From an uncultured beta proteobacterium (GTDB lineage: Bacteria; Pseudomonadota; Gammaproteobacteria; Burkholderiales; Burkholderiaceae): a stretch of 64,000 nt of DNA. The notes beneath the pieces were generated by a model. It had not been told where the DNA came from. It saw nothing but the letters and a program-made list of their open reading frames with translations, and did not search any database. Below, in pieces: positions 1 to 9,334 of this stretch. The position numbers were made by a program, and so were the translations under genes. Location of the stretch: positions 62,001-126,000 of the forward strand of contig CAIQHU010000060.1 in the NCBI GenBank assembly GCA_903871735.1, given 5' to 3'. Each line of letters begins with the position of its first letter. Position 1 is the stretch's first letter.

Positions 1-147
1 GGTCAAGAAAACGCTCTTAGTGAAATTGAGTCATTCAATCCAATTGACGATGGCCACGCTTTAAATCGTTTTGCCAAATGGTTAGATGATCCTTTATTAT
101 TAGAAAAAATTTTAGTGAGTAATCCTGCTAAGTTGTATGATTTTTAA
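1..147 (+). CDS. C-terminal end of an amidohydrolase-like protein (partial, truncated by window start)
   Basis: Open frame 1 from base 1 to TAA at 145-147: ...GHALNRFAKWLDDPLLLEKILVSNPAKLYDF*; the ending resembles amidohydrolase_2 family C-termini. Confidence 0.55.
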   Translation, partial: GQENALSEIESFNPIDDGHALNRFAKWLDDPLLLEKILVSNPAKLYDF

Positions 148-175
148 TAATTTGTTAAAGAGAGATAATTAAAAA

Positions 176-1147
176 ATGAAAAAAAACTATCTGGGATTTT
201 CGGTATACCTTACGATTGCAAGTTTTTTAGGATTTTTTGCTAGTAGCGTGGTTTCTCAAGAGACTGGTAAGCAGATCCGTTTGATTGTCCCATTTGCGCC
301 TGGCGGTAGTAACGATATTGTTGGACGTGCAGTTGCTCAGCAGCTTTCACCGCGTTTAAAGCGTAGCGTTATCGTTGAAAATAAACCGGGTGCAGGGGGC
401 GTCTTGGGCGCTGAAATTGCTGCTCGAGCTGAGCCAGATGGTAATACCTTACTACTTATTTCATCCAGTTTTGCCATGAACTCATCGATCATGAAGTTAA
501 GTTATGATCCGGTGAAGTCTTTTGCGCCGCTAGCGATGCTAGGGATGGGGCCAAGTGTGATTGTGGTGAATAGTGCTACACCCGTAAATTCCATCAAAGA
601 GTTAGTTGATTTTTCAAACAATAATCCCAGTAAGACGAATTTTGGCACTGCTGGAGTTGGCAGTTTTCAGCATTTCGCAATTGAATTATTTAAGTTAAAA
701 ACAGGTGCTAATTTTGTCCTAGTACACTATAAGGGGGGTGGACCTGCACTGGTTGATTTGGCGGCTGGTCATATCCAGATTTCTTTAGGCAGTTTGATAC
801 AAATGCAAAATTTCATGAAAGCTGGGCAAATTAAAGTTTTGGCTGTTGCAGGTAGTAAGCGGGTACCACTTTTACCAAATGTTCCGACCTTAAAAGAGTT
901 AGGTATTGATGTGGAAGCTTCGAACTGGTGGGCTATTTTGGCACCTACAGGAACCTCTAATGAGTTACTAGATGCATTTCATAAAGAGATCAATCAAGTT
1001 TTGGTTGATCCTGAAATTAAGCGGCGATTTGCTAATGAAGGTGCAGAATCATTGCCGATGAGTCGTCTAGAGTTTGAGAAACTCCTCAGTGAGGAGTCGG
1101 TGAAGTGGGCTAGAGTTGCCAAGTTAACAGGCATTAAGGCGGAGTAG
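176..1147 (+). CDS. Bug/TctC-family tripartite tricarboxylate transporter substrate-binding protein
   Basis: Signal peptide, IRLIVPFAPGGSNDIVGR, VENKPGAGGVLGAE, YKGGGPALVDLAAGHI motifs. Confidence 0.95.
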   Translation: MKKNYLGFSVYLTIASFLGFFASSVVSQETGKQIRLIVPFAPGGSNDIVGRAVAQQLSPRLKRSVIVENKPGAGGVLGAEIAARAEPDGNTLLLISSSFAMNSSIMKLSYDPVKSFAPLAMLGMGPSVIVVNSATPVNSIKELVDFSNNNPSKTNFGTAGVGSFQHFAIELFKLKTGANFVLVHYKGGGPALVDLAAGHIQISLGSLIQMQNFMKAGQIKVLAVAGSKRVPLLPNVPTLKELGIDVEASNWWAILAPTGTSNELLDAFHKEINQVLVDPEIKRRFANEGAESLPMSRLEFEKLLSEESVKWARVAKLTGIKAE

Positions 1148-1155
1148 GAGAATTG

Positions 1156-2007
1156 GTGGAATTGATCTTGAGGCCGATCACGCCAAATTTTGGATTAGAA
1201 ATTACAGGGATAGACTTCAGTAAGCCGGTTAATGCGCAGGTCAAAAAAGAATTAAACGATTCTTTCTCGCAATACGCAGTTTTAGTTTTTCCGAATCAGG
1301 GCTTAGAACCAGCTGAATTGATACAGTTTGGTGAAATCTTTGGGCGGGTAATGGAGCAGCAACTCAAAGATTTTGTTTTGCCAGATTTTCCTTTAGTTGG
1401 GTATAACTCTACGAAAGACTTACCAAGTAAAAATGGCAAGTTACAAGTACGTGGAGAAAATTACCATACTGATCACTCCAATGATCTTGCGCCACCTCGG
1501 GCAACGAGTTTAGTGGCTGTTCAAATACCATCTTATGGCGGTGATACGCAGTTTGTCGATGTTCGTCAGGCTTATGATGACTTAGATGTCGATCTGAAAA
1601 ATCGTATTAAAAATTTACGTTCCTTACACGTGCACGGGAGTAGTCGAAGTCCGAGGAGTTTTGCCAAGTTAAGTCCCGAAGCAGCAGCTCTCATTCCTAG
1701 GACAATTCAGCCTTTAGTGATCCGCCATCCAGATAGTGGGCGCCCAGCTTTATACCTTAATACTGGACGTATGGAAGGTATTGAAGGGATGGCGCAGGAT
1801 GATGGATTTCAGTTGATTGAGCAGTTATATCTGCACGCAACGCAAGCGAAATATGAATATCGGCATCAATGGCGGGTAGGTGATTTAGTCATCTGGGATA
1901 ACCGCAGTGTGATGCACCAAGCCAATGCGGATTATGACCCTTCGGAGTACCGGTACTTGTATCGCATTATGATTGCAGGTAGTCCAATTGAGCCTGCATT
2001 TATATGA
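1156..2007 (+). CDS. TauD/TfdA-family 2-oxoglutarate dioxygenase
   Basis: TauD-like N-terminus (ITPNFGLEITGIDF), HTDHSN Fe-binding motif, WDNRSVMHQA; start TTG 1153 or GTG 1156 after GGAG. Confidence 0.9.
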   Translation: MELILRPITPNFGLEITGIDFSKPVNAQVKKELNDSFSQYAVLVFPNQGLEPAELIQFGEIFGRVMEQQLKDFVLPDFPLVGYNSTKDLPSKNGKLQVRGENYHTDHSNDLAPPRATSLVAVQIPSYGGDTQFVDVRQAYDDLDVDLKNRIKNLRSLHVHGSSRSPRSFAKLSPEAAALIPRTIQPLVIRHPDSGRPALYLNTGRMEGIEGMAQDDGFQLIEQLYLHATQAKYEYRHQWRVGDLVIWDNRSVMHQANADYDPSEYRYLYRIMIAGSPIEPAFI

Positions 2008-2033
2008 TTCGTATGTGGTTAACTCGTGCAGGT

Positions 2034-2414
2034 TTATTTCGCGTTAGCCTTTTTATTTTCTAATGCTTGTAGTCTGTTTTGGTAGATTTGTAGGACCTCA
2101 AGGCGAGCGCCGTGCATTTCAAGTAAACCGATTGCCACTTCCATATCACGGATAGCGTTTGGGAGGTTTCCTTTACTCTCATCAGTTTCCGACATTTTCC
2201 ATAAAATACGTGGATTTTGAATCAGTGTGAGGGCAATATATTTGTTTTGATCAGTCTCTAAGCCTTTAAACACTCTCGCGTCTGGTATTAAGAAATAAAT
2301 TCCGCCAAAAATCATAGCGACGACAATCAGACTTTTTACGAAAAACTTTCCGATATCTGTTTTGAGGAAAAGATTATCGCTACTTTTATCAAAATCATCT
2401 ATTTCTGTTTTCAT
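2034..2414 (-). CDS. Hypothetical membrane-anchored protein
   Basis: 126-aa ORF with one TM segment (FVKSLIVVAMIFGGIYFLIP) and a helical C-terminal part. Confidence 0.6.
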   Translation of the reverse strand: MKTEIDDFDKSSDNLFLKTDIGKFFVKSLIVVAMIFGGIYFLIPDARVFKGLETDQNKYIALTLIQNPRILWKMSETDESKGNLPNAIRDMEVAIGLLEMHGARLEVLQIYQNRLQALENKKANAK

Positions 2415-2421
2415 CAGTCGC

Positions 2422-3975
2422 CTAGTTCACTTTAAGTTGAAAATCATCCACATAATATAGGAAATATGGTTTACAGTCGTGCATTTTTAACGCAGGATTT
2501 TTAATTTTTAAAAAGTTTGTATCGATCGAGTTTCCTTGTGGGTCAGCATCTGAAGTGATAGCAAATTGATAGGTTGGTCGAAAAAATGTGGTACTTGTTT
2601 CCCAGTAATCTCTCGTTAAAAAGGGTCGTTGATATTGAGCAAGGGTAATATGTTGTTTGCTAAGCGCTTGAAATTTCTTAGCTGTCCAGTAGCCAGCGAT
2701 GCCATGTTTTAAGGATTTTTCTTGAATAAATGTATCAATACAGTGCATCTCTGGTGGGTAAAAGTCGGTATGCAGCTGGGTTGATTGATAGTCCTGATAT
2801 TGTTGATGAATGCCTTGCAGAACAATCACCGAACCAATGATAGCAAGGACGGTATTGATCGCTGGAATGTGTTTTTTGCTCAGGATGTAGGAAATTGGCA
2901 GAATTAAAACAATGGGAAGTAAGAAAACAGGAATCGCATATCGCGGCGCAAACCCCCAGTTCGAAAAAATAACGACTAAAAGAGTGAAGCCACTCATGCA
3001 TAAAAAAAACTGGATTGGCAAAGAAATACGTTGATACGTATTTAAGAAAACGTGTTTAGGACCATGGCCGATAAAAAGCACGCCAAGTATGACGAGGTAA
3101 GTACCCGGGATGATCCAAAAAATGGGGCTATTTTTAAAGGCGCTGGCATTGAAATGATTGATGATATTCGCAAAGCTATTTTTAGCGTTATCTAATCCCA
3201 AGGATGCTGACGGATGGGCTGCATTGGTAATTAATAATTTGATAATGATCATTGAACCAATGGTGGCTAAAGCCATAATGAATAGCAATTTTTTGAATTT
3301 TGCTAAGCTCATTTGATCATGCAGGTATTGATAAAGGCAGATTGCACCTGCCGGCAGAATAAAGTGCAGAAGCAGTAACTTGTCTGAGAGATTAGCAATC
3401 AGAACAAGACAGAAAAAAAGGGCTAATTTCTTTTGCGAGATGTCATTACTTTGCAATATGCGAAAAAACAGGCCCATTTCTAGTAATAGCAGAATGTAAG
3501 CGCCAAAGTGATTCACGATGGTAAAACTTAAGTCAAAGGGACTTAAAAGATTTAAACCAAGTTGGAGGGTCCAAAGAGTCGAGAGTGTGGCAAAGAAAAT
3601 GGCCAGGATCTGATGGATAAAAGACGATAAAAAATAAGATGTCGCCCAGATACAAATGATGATTTGGCCGATTAAAAAAGCATAGGAGACCCAAAAAGTA
3701 GATTGCGAAAAAAGACTGAGGATTAGATAAAGTAGGAAGTCTGGAAAAAGAAACAGAACATGGGCTAGATGCCAATTTCGGATATCTCCCGATCGCCGCA
3801 GAATATCTTCAGTGAGAACAGCTAGGAAAGCAGCATCCGAATCAAAAATGCCATTGAAAGACAGTTTTAGACCAAGGTAGGAGAGTGAAAACTGGGATAT
3901 GCTGAGGACTGTAAATAAAACCGATAAAAACAATAAATAATTTTTCAGACTAGGCATGAGGATTTTTATTGGCAT
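2422..3975 (-). CDS. Polytopic membrane protein of unknown function
   Basis: 517-aa ORF with many hydrophobic segments; no family motif I can name confidently. Confidence 0.75.
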   Translation of the reverse strand: MPIKILMPSLKNYLLFLSVLFTVLSISQFSLSYLGLKLSFNGIFDSDAAFLAVLTEDILRRSGDIRNWHLAHVLFLFPDFLLYLILSLFSQSTFWVSYAFLIGQIIICIWATSYFLSSFIHQILAIFFATLSTLWTLQLGLNLLSPFDLSFTIVNHFGAYILLLLEMGLFFRILQSNDISQKKLALFFCLVLIANLSDKLLLLHFILPAGAICLYQYLHDQMSLAKFKKLLFIMALATIGSMIIIKLLITNAAHPSASLGLDNAKNSFANIINHFNASAFKNSPIFWIIPGTYLVILGVLFIGHGPKHVFLNTYQRISLPIQFFLCMSGFTLLVVIFSNWGFAPRYAIPVFLLPIVLILPISYILSKKHIPAINTVLAIIGSVIVLQGIHQQYQDYQSTQLHTDFYPPEMHCIDTFIQEKSLKHGIAGYWTAKKFQALSKQHITLAQYQRPFLTRDYWETSTTFFRPTYQFAITSDADPQGNSIDTNFLKIKNPALKMHDCKPYFLYYVDDFQLKVN

Positions 3976-4008
3976 AGCTTAAGAAGATGAAATCTGATTT
4001 GAAAATGC

Positions 4009-4049
4009 CTCAAGGGAATAGTCTCAAGGGAATGGTCTCAAGGAATGGC
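4009..4049. repeat. Short imperfect tandem repeat, 3 units of about 14 nt (CTCAAGGGAATAGT / CTCAAGGGAATGGT / CTCAAGGAATGGC)
   Basis: Read directly in the 95-bp gap between 2422..3975 and gspC. Confidence 0.8.
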
Positions 4050-4069
4050 TTGATTGTAATCAGAAATGA

Positions 4070-4654
4070 TTATTTATTGAGTGGGGGTTTTGGGTTTGGT
4101 GAAGATTTTGATTTTTCCACCATAATCTGTTGTTTCTTGCCCTGATAGATAAGGACAACATGGTCATCATGAATACTCTCAAGCACCATGCCGTTGCCTA
4201 AGCTTTCGCCTAAGCTAATGACGCCGGTCGGTTTGCCATCTAATTGAAAAATAGCAAAACCTTTACTTTGCCCATGTTGGTCGGCTGTGGTTGAGATAAT
4301 GCCTGTTAAGATCGGAGTATTTGCAGCGGAGGTACTTGTTCCAAATAACTGTCCTACAGGGGTTTGCCCCTCGCTAAAGTACACGGTAGTTTGCCTGTCT
4401 GTAGTCTTTTCAGGCGTTGGTAGTTGAAAGTAAACGAGGCAGAGTTGGAGGGAATAGATCAAAGCTAATGCCATCAGTAAAAAACGGCAGTAGACAGCGA
4501 CCAACTGTGGATTTATTCGAGCGAAGAACGAAGGAGTTGCGAAGTGGGACGCAGACGCTCTGAGTTTTGGGGTGTTATGCGGTGTTGAGTTTGGTAAGAA
4601 ATCCTGAAACTTTCTTTCTTTGGTTAGCTCGGTTAGGATTTTTCGGATCATCAA
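4070..4654 (-). CDS. gspC: Type II secretion system protein C (short form, HR domain without PDZ)
   Basis: Single TM then LFGTSTSAANTPILTGIISTTADQHGQSKGFAIFQLDGKPTGVISLGESLGNGMVLESI, matching the GspC homology region; divergent from gspG. Confidence 0.8.
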   Translation of the reverse strand: MMIRKILTELTKERKFQDFLPNSTPHNTPKLRASASHFATPSFFARINPQLVAVYCRFLLMALALIYSLQLCLVYFQLPTPEKTTDRQTTVYFSEGQTPVGQLFGTSTSAANTPILTGIISTTADQHGQSKGFAIFQLDGKPTGVISLGESLGNGMVLESIHDDHVVLIYQGKKQQIMVEKSKSSPNPKPPLNK

Positions 4655-4785
4655 AAGCTCATTCGGAGATACGTTTAATTTGAATTATTTATGTATAAAA
4701 TAATTAATAGCGGTGTAATTCATCAGATAATACAAGTATATAGATGTTTAAATAGGATTTTTCGATATATTTGATAAAGAATGCT

Positions 4786-5235
4786 ATGACCAAGCGCGCA
4801 TTTCAGACGATACAAGATCAAGAAACCCAAAAGGGTTTTACTCTCATCGAAATTATGGTGGTGATTGTAATTATTGGTGTTTTAGCAACTCTAATTATTC
4901 CCCGTTTGATGAGTCGGCCAGACGAGGCTCGGGTGATTGCTGCTCGGCAAGACGTGGCAACCATTGTTAGCGCATTAAAGCTCTATCGCTTAGATATTGG
5001 CCGTTATCCGACCTCGGAGCAGGGCTTAAAGGCGCTCGTAGCAAAACCGAGTGAGGAACCTATTCCGACCAACTGGAAAATAGGTGGTTATTTAGACCGC
5101 TTGCCAAATGATCCGTGGGGTAAGCCATATCAGTATTCAAGTCCTGGTTTAAAAGGGGAGATGGATGTCTTTAGTTTTGGAGCGGATGGTAAATTAGGCG
5201 GTGTCGAGTTGGATACGGATATTGGAAACTGGTAA
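4786..5235 (+). CDS. gspG: Type II secretion system major pseudopilin GspG
   Basis: KGFTLIEIMVVIVIIGVLA prepilin signal; RYPTSEQGLKALV, LPNDPWGKPYQY; TTG 4771 is an alternative start. Confidence 0.97.
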   Translation: MTKRAFQTIQDQETQKGFTLIEIMVVIVIIGVLATLIIPRLMSRPDEARVIAARQDVATIVSALKLYRLDIGRYPTSEQGLKALVAKPSEEPIPTNWKIGGYLDRLPNDPWGKPYQYSSPGLKGEMDVFSFGADGKLGGVELDTDIGNW

Positions 5236-5671
5236 AAAAAAATCGCAAGGATTTACGCTCATCGAGTTTTTAGTAGTTTTAGTGATTCTTTCGGTGGTTC
5301 TTGGTTTAGCTACTTTGCGATTACCCAATCAAGATCAGCGCTATTTTCAGGATCGATTAGAGCAATTGACAGCGGGTCTAAATATAGCTCAGGACGAGAG
5401 TGTTATCACGGGCGTACCTATTCTTGTTCAAATTGACCCAGTGGGTTGGCGGTTTTATCAATTACATGCAAGAAATCAGTTCCGTTTATTACAGTCCCCG
5501 CTGGCGCCACAGGACTGGCATAAAAAGGTCGAATTAAGTGGTTTAACTGAGTTAGTGATTGGACAAGAATCGATTACCGAGCCATGGTCAGTAGAGATCA
5601 AGCAAGATCAATTCAAAGCACAGATCAGTAAGACAGAGATGCTGTTATTCCAACTACAAATTATTCGTTGA
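5201..5671 (+). CDS. gspH: Type II secretion system pseudopilin GspH
   Basis: QGFTLIEFLVVLVILSVV prepilin motif; position in operon; start uncertain (GTG 5201 or TTG 5222). Confidence 0.88.
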   Translation: MSSWIRILETGKKKSQGFTLIEFLVVLVILSVVLGLATLRLPNQDQRYFQDRLEQLTAGLNIAQDESVITGVPILVQIDPVGWRFYQLHARNQFRLLQSPLAPQDWHKKVELSGLTELVIGQESITEPWSVEIKQDQFKAQISKTEMLLFQLQIIR

Positions 5672-6081
5672 GTTTTAGGATGAATACTTGGCCTAGTTCG
5701 GAGCGGGGGTTTACCTTAGTTGAGGTTTTAGTAGGACTAATCATTTTGTCGATAGCTTTATTAGCAGCGATGCGTGGGATTGGTACTATTGCGAACACAC
5801 AAATGGCGGTGAGTACTCGGCAAGCGGCCTTATGGAGTGCTGATAATTGGCATATCCAAATGCAATTGCAGCAGGAGTGGCCTGATTTGGGAACCACGTT
5901 AATACCTTGCCCGCAGATGCAATATCAATTGATTTGCCAACGTAAAGTAATTAGTACGCCTAATCCACTCTTTCGGCGGGTCGAGATTGGTGTTTTTTTA
6001 AAGGGTGATGGTGATTTGAATAGTCCACAATTAGCTTGGTTAGTGCAAGTTATTGTGCGAAAGAATGCAGGTGTTTTATGA
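5668..6081 (+). CDS. gspI: Type II secretion system pseudopilin GspI
   Basis: ERGFTLVEVLVGLIILSIALLAAMRG; position in operon. Confidence 0.93.
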   Translation: MSFRMNTWPSSERGFTLVEVLVGLIILSIALLAAMRGIGTIANTQMAVSTRQAALWSADNWHIQMQLQQEWPDLGTTLIPCPQMQYQLICQRKVISTPNPLFRRVEIGVFLKGDGDLNSPQLAWLVQVIVRKNAGVL

Positions 6082-6659
6082 AATCGAGGGCTGGTTTTGC
6101 TTTAATTGAGTTATTAGTTGGATTAGTTATATTAGCCATAGTTGGTTTACTGGCCTGGCGGGGATTAGATTCGATCTTGCGGGCCAAGGATGCCATCGAA
6201 AACCGTATGCGCAGCAGTGCGCAGATTGATCAGGTTGTTAGTCAATGGGTGACTGATTGTGAGATGTTAGTCCGGTTGGAGAATAGTGCAGTGAGCCCTG
6301 CGCTTGTTCATCAAAATAGTTTATGGTTACTCCGTCGAACTTTTAAAAACCGCGATGTGTATTGGCAGATTGTTCGTTACCAATTGATTAATCAACAATT
6401 AGAGCGCTCGGTGAGTCGATTATTTCAGATAGAAACGACCAGTCTTGATCTCTGGGTAGGTTTTAGTCGGGAGATGGATAGCCGAATTGGCCCCTTTCAA
6501 AAAACTTTCCAGGTGGATTTTGTAGAGCGTCAAGAATTTCGTTTATTTTTTAATTCTGAATCAACCAAAAAGCAGTTACAGGGCATGCAAGTTGAGTGGT
6601 GGTTGAAGGATACGCTCTTACCCTTGAGTAAAAGTTGTTTATCTGGGATTCGGATATGA
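6078..6659 (+). CDS. gspJ: Type II secretion system pseudopilin GspJ
   Basis: RAGFALIELLVGLVILAIVGLLAWRGLDSI; ATG at 6078 overlaps gspI stop (ATGA). Confidence 0.92.
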   Translation: MKSRAGFALIELLVGLVILAIVGLLAWRGLDSILRAKDAIENRMRSSAQIDQVVSQWVTDCEMLVRLENSAVSPALVHQNSLWLLRRTFKNRDVYWQIVRYQLINQQLERSVSRLFQIETTSLDLWVGFSREMDSRIGPFQKTFQVDFVERQEFRLFFNSESTKKQLQGMQVEWWLKDTLLPLSKSCLSGIRI

Positions 6660-7603
6660 GTTGTTTATTTAAGAAGGAGCGTGGTTCTGCGACGATTACT
6701 GCGTTAATTGTGGTGAGTATTAGTACATTAATCATTTCTGGGTTAATGTGGCGTCAAGAAGTGCAGGTTCGGCAATTAGAGCACCGCAGACTTCAACAAC
6801 AAGCAGTTTGGATTGAGCGTTCTGCGATTGATTTGGCGCGGGTAATCTTGCGTGAAGATCTCAGAAATAGTGGCGTGGCGGATTTTATCGGTGAGCCATG
6901 GTCATTACCTTTAGCGCAAAGTAGAGTCGCCGATTTTTTTAAAAGTGCTGATTTACCCTACGAAATTGAGAATATGACAATTCGGGGGCAGTTAATTGAT
7001 GCGCAGAGTCGATTTAATCTTCGGAATTTGTTAAGTAACGATGGTCAGCAATTAAATTCGGTGGGGATTTTAATCTACAGTCGATTATTAAATTTAATAG
7101 GATTAGATGCTCAACTCGCCAATCCTACGGCATTATTTTTATTGAAAAATGGCTTAGCATTCAATCATCCGGAGCAACTTCGCGGTATTACTGGCTATAG
7201 TGATAAAAGTATTCAATTATTAAGTCAATATGTGACCACCCTGCCTCAAGTAACACCAATTAATCTAAATACTGCCTCGATAGAGGTTTTGATGGCAATT
7301 TCTCCGAGTATTTCGCGGGAGGACGCGGAAAAAATAACTCTTGCCAGAGTTATGCAGCCGTTTAAGTCTAGCGGGGATTTTTTGAAGTTGCTGGAAAGCT
7401 CAATGAGTTCTGGGTCACAGATGGTGATTGATAATAGTCAAATCGACGTAAAATCTCAATTCTGGTTAGCTCAGTCTGATATTGAGCTTGGCAGGAGTCA
7501 TTTTTTAAATGTAACGTTGATACAACGCACCAATAATTTATCGGAAAAGGGTAATAGTACACAAGTGATTTGGACGCAATTATCTAATTCGATCAGGCCA
7601 TGA
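6656..7603 (+). CDS. gspK: Type II secretion system minor pseudopilin GspK
   Basis: ERGSATITALIVVSISTLI, DAQSRFNLRNLL, INLNTASIEVLMAISPSIS; ATGA overlap with gspJ. Confidence 0.93.
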   Translation: MSCLFKKERGSATITALIVVSISTLIISGLMWRQEVQVRQLEHRRLQQQAVWIERSAIDLARVILREDLRNSGVADFIGEPWSLPLAQSRVADFFKSADLPYEIENMTIRGQLIDAQSRFNLRNLLSNDGQQLNSVGILIYSRLLNLIGLDAQLANPTALFLLKNGLAFNHPEQLRGITGYSDKSIQLLSQYVTTLPQVTPINLNTASIEVLMAISPSISREDAEKITLARVMQPFKSSGDFLKLLESSMSSGSQMVIDNSQIDVKSQFWLAQSDIELGRSHFLNVTLIQRTNNLSEKGNSTQVIWTQLSNSIRP

Positions 7604-8799
7604 GTACTGTCATTATTCTTTGTCCTGCGATGCCCCACCAATCCAATATCGATGACTGGATTGAGAGGGAGGTATTGACGCAATTTTCATGGAATCTCCA
7701 GGGCCCCAAAAATCTCTCTGGCGTTGGCCGGATTGCGGACATTCCATTTGTAGATGAGGCTATTGTCTATCTGGACACAGCCGACGTTCGGTTGGTAAGC
7801 GCGCTAGTACCGCCGATCCGTGGCAAGCAATTACAACAAGTAATTGTGAATTTATTAGAAGATCAATTGTTAAGTAGCATGCAGCATAAGACGCTGATTG
7901 AGCTTACACCAAATGATGTCGCTGAGAAAACTTTTGCGGTGCTTAATCAGTCTTGGTTGCAATATCTTCTCCAAGAATTACAAAAACTCTCGACGCGCAG
8001 AATCGTTCTCTTACCAGACTGTTTTATTTTGCCTTTTTCGATCGATATAAAACAGGATGCCTATACTCTTGAGGCAGATCAGATCAAGTTACTTACCAGG
8101 ACTAGCATGTTGATGGGGGCTGCTTGGCGAGAAAAATATACCCCTGAAACCGGGGGGGCTGTTTTACCTTCAGTAACTGATTTTCAGGGTGCAAGGGTCA
8201 TGGACTGGCCATTTATTCTGAAACATTATCGTCAGTTTTTAAATGAGAATCCACAAATCAGTTTGGTACCGAGTAACTTTCGTTTTCAGCGGGAGAGTAG
8301 TCAGGCTGAGGCGGCGCATCATACGTGGCAAAGTTTTGCGACCTGGCTGGGCGTTTACCGGTGGTTGCTAATCTGTTTAGTTGGTGCGGTTGCGTTGCAT
8401 GCAGTTTTTTTAGCGGCGGTTGTTTATAAGACGTGGCAATGGGATCAACAGATGCTCAAGCTTGCGCAGGCCAAGATAAGTTCACGCTTGATTGTTGATA
8501 CGAATTCTTTGCCAGAGTACATTGACATTGCGCGTGGCCAAGTTCGGCAATCTAGTCAGTTGAGTCAAGCGGATTTTTTACCAATGCTTGAGCAGTTGAG
8601 TAAGTTACTACAGCGATTAGGTGGCGTTGTTCCAACGCGCGTTGTTTTTAATGAACGTGGGATATTATTTGAATTATCTTCTGCTATGACGGCGCAGGAT
8701 GTTTATAAAAAGAGCGGTGAGATGTATCTACAAATCATCGTTTTAGGAAATAATCAGTACTTGTTACCGATTTTTGCCGGTTTAAGAGAGGGTAAATGA
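7600..8799 (+). CDS. gspL: Type II secretion system protein GspL
   Basis: Position, length and single late TM segment; ATGA overlap with gspK. Confidence 0.88.
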   Translation: MSTVIILCPAMPHQSNIDDWIEREVLTQFSWNLQGPKNLSGVGRIADIPFVDEAIVYLDTADVRLVSALVPPIRGKQLQQVIVNLLEDQLLSSMQHKTLIELTPNDVAEKTFAVLNQSWLQYLLQELQKLSTRRIVLLPDCFILPFSIDIKQDAYTLEADQIKLLTRTSMLMGAAWREKYTPETGGAVLPSVTDFQGARVMDWPFILKHYRQFLNENPQISLVPSNFRFQRESSQAEAAHHTWQSFATWLGVYRWLLICLVGAVALHAVFLAAVVYKTWQWDQQMLKLAQAKISSRLIVDTNSLPEYIDIARGQVRQSSQLSQADFLPMLEQLSKLLQRLGGVVPTRVVFNERGILFELSSAMTAQDVYKKSGEMYLQIIVLGNNQYLLPIFAGLREGK

Positions 8800-8800
8800 C

Positions 8801-9334
8801 GTGAGTAAATTTCTGAGTCAACTGAGTAGCTTACGGATTTCGGCCTCATCAACTGCTAAAAATCGGGGCAATCGATTTGGTATGACTACTTCTTATCGAA
8901 GAGTACTACTCATACTAGCTTTGATTTTGGTAGTGGTGGTATATTTTATGTGGATACAACCCATCCAAGAGGCTATTTTAAAACGTTTGGCTAGTAAACC
9001 AGTCCAAATGTTCGAGTTAGAAAATCTGCTCACTCAGGCAAGTACGCCATTATCTGCTGATCTACAGTATGTTTTACCGCTGAGTGAAGCTGATTTACCT
9101 AAAATTCGGGATTATTTACAAAACCAAGGTATCAAGCCAAGTTTATTGCGAATTATCACGGTTCCGCAGACTACTTTAGAGTTGCAGGCTAAAAATGTTT
9201 CCTTTGAAATCGTTGTGGCAGTGATGAAAGAATTACAACGTCGCTGGCAGATCACGCCTTTTTTGGCCGAGATAGTTAGCGGTCAATCGGCTGGTATGGT
9301 TGATATGTTGATAACATTTAAACAAGAAAAATGA
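8801..9334 (+). CDS. gspM: Type II secretion system protein GspM
   Basis: Short N-cytoplasmic single-TM protein between gspL and gspN. Confidence 0.85.
   Translation: MSKFLSQLSSLRISASSTAKNRGNRFGMTTSYRRVLLILALILVVVVYFMWIQPIQEAILKRLASKPVQMFELENLLTQASTPLSADLQYVLPLSEADLPKIRDYLQNQGIKPSLLRIITVPQTTLELQAKNVSFEIVVAVMKELQRRWQITPFLAEIVSGQSAGMVDMLITFKQEK

Noticed and set aside
2735-3775. 88- and 80-aa minus ORFs
   Set aside because: Out-of-frame within the 517-aa membrane protein ORF on the same strand
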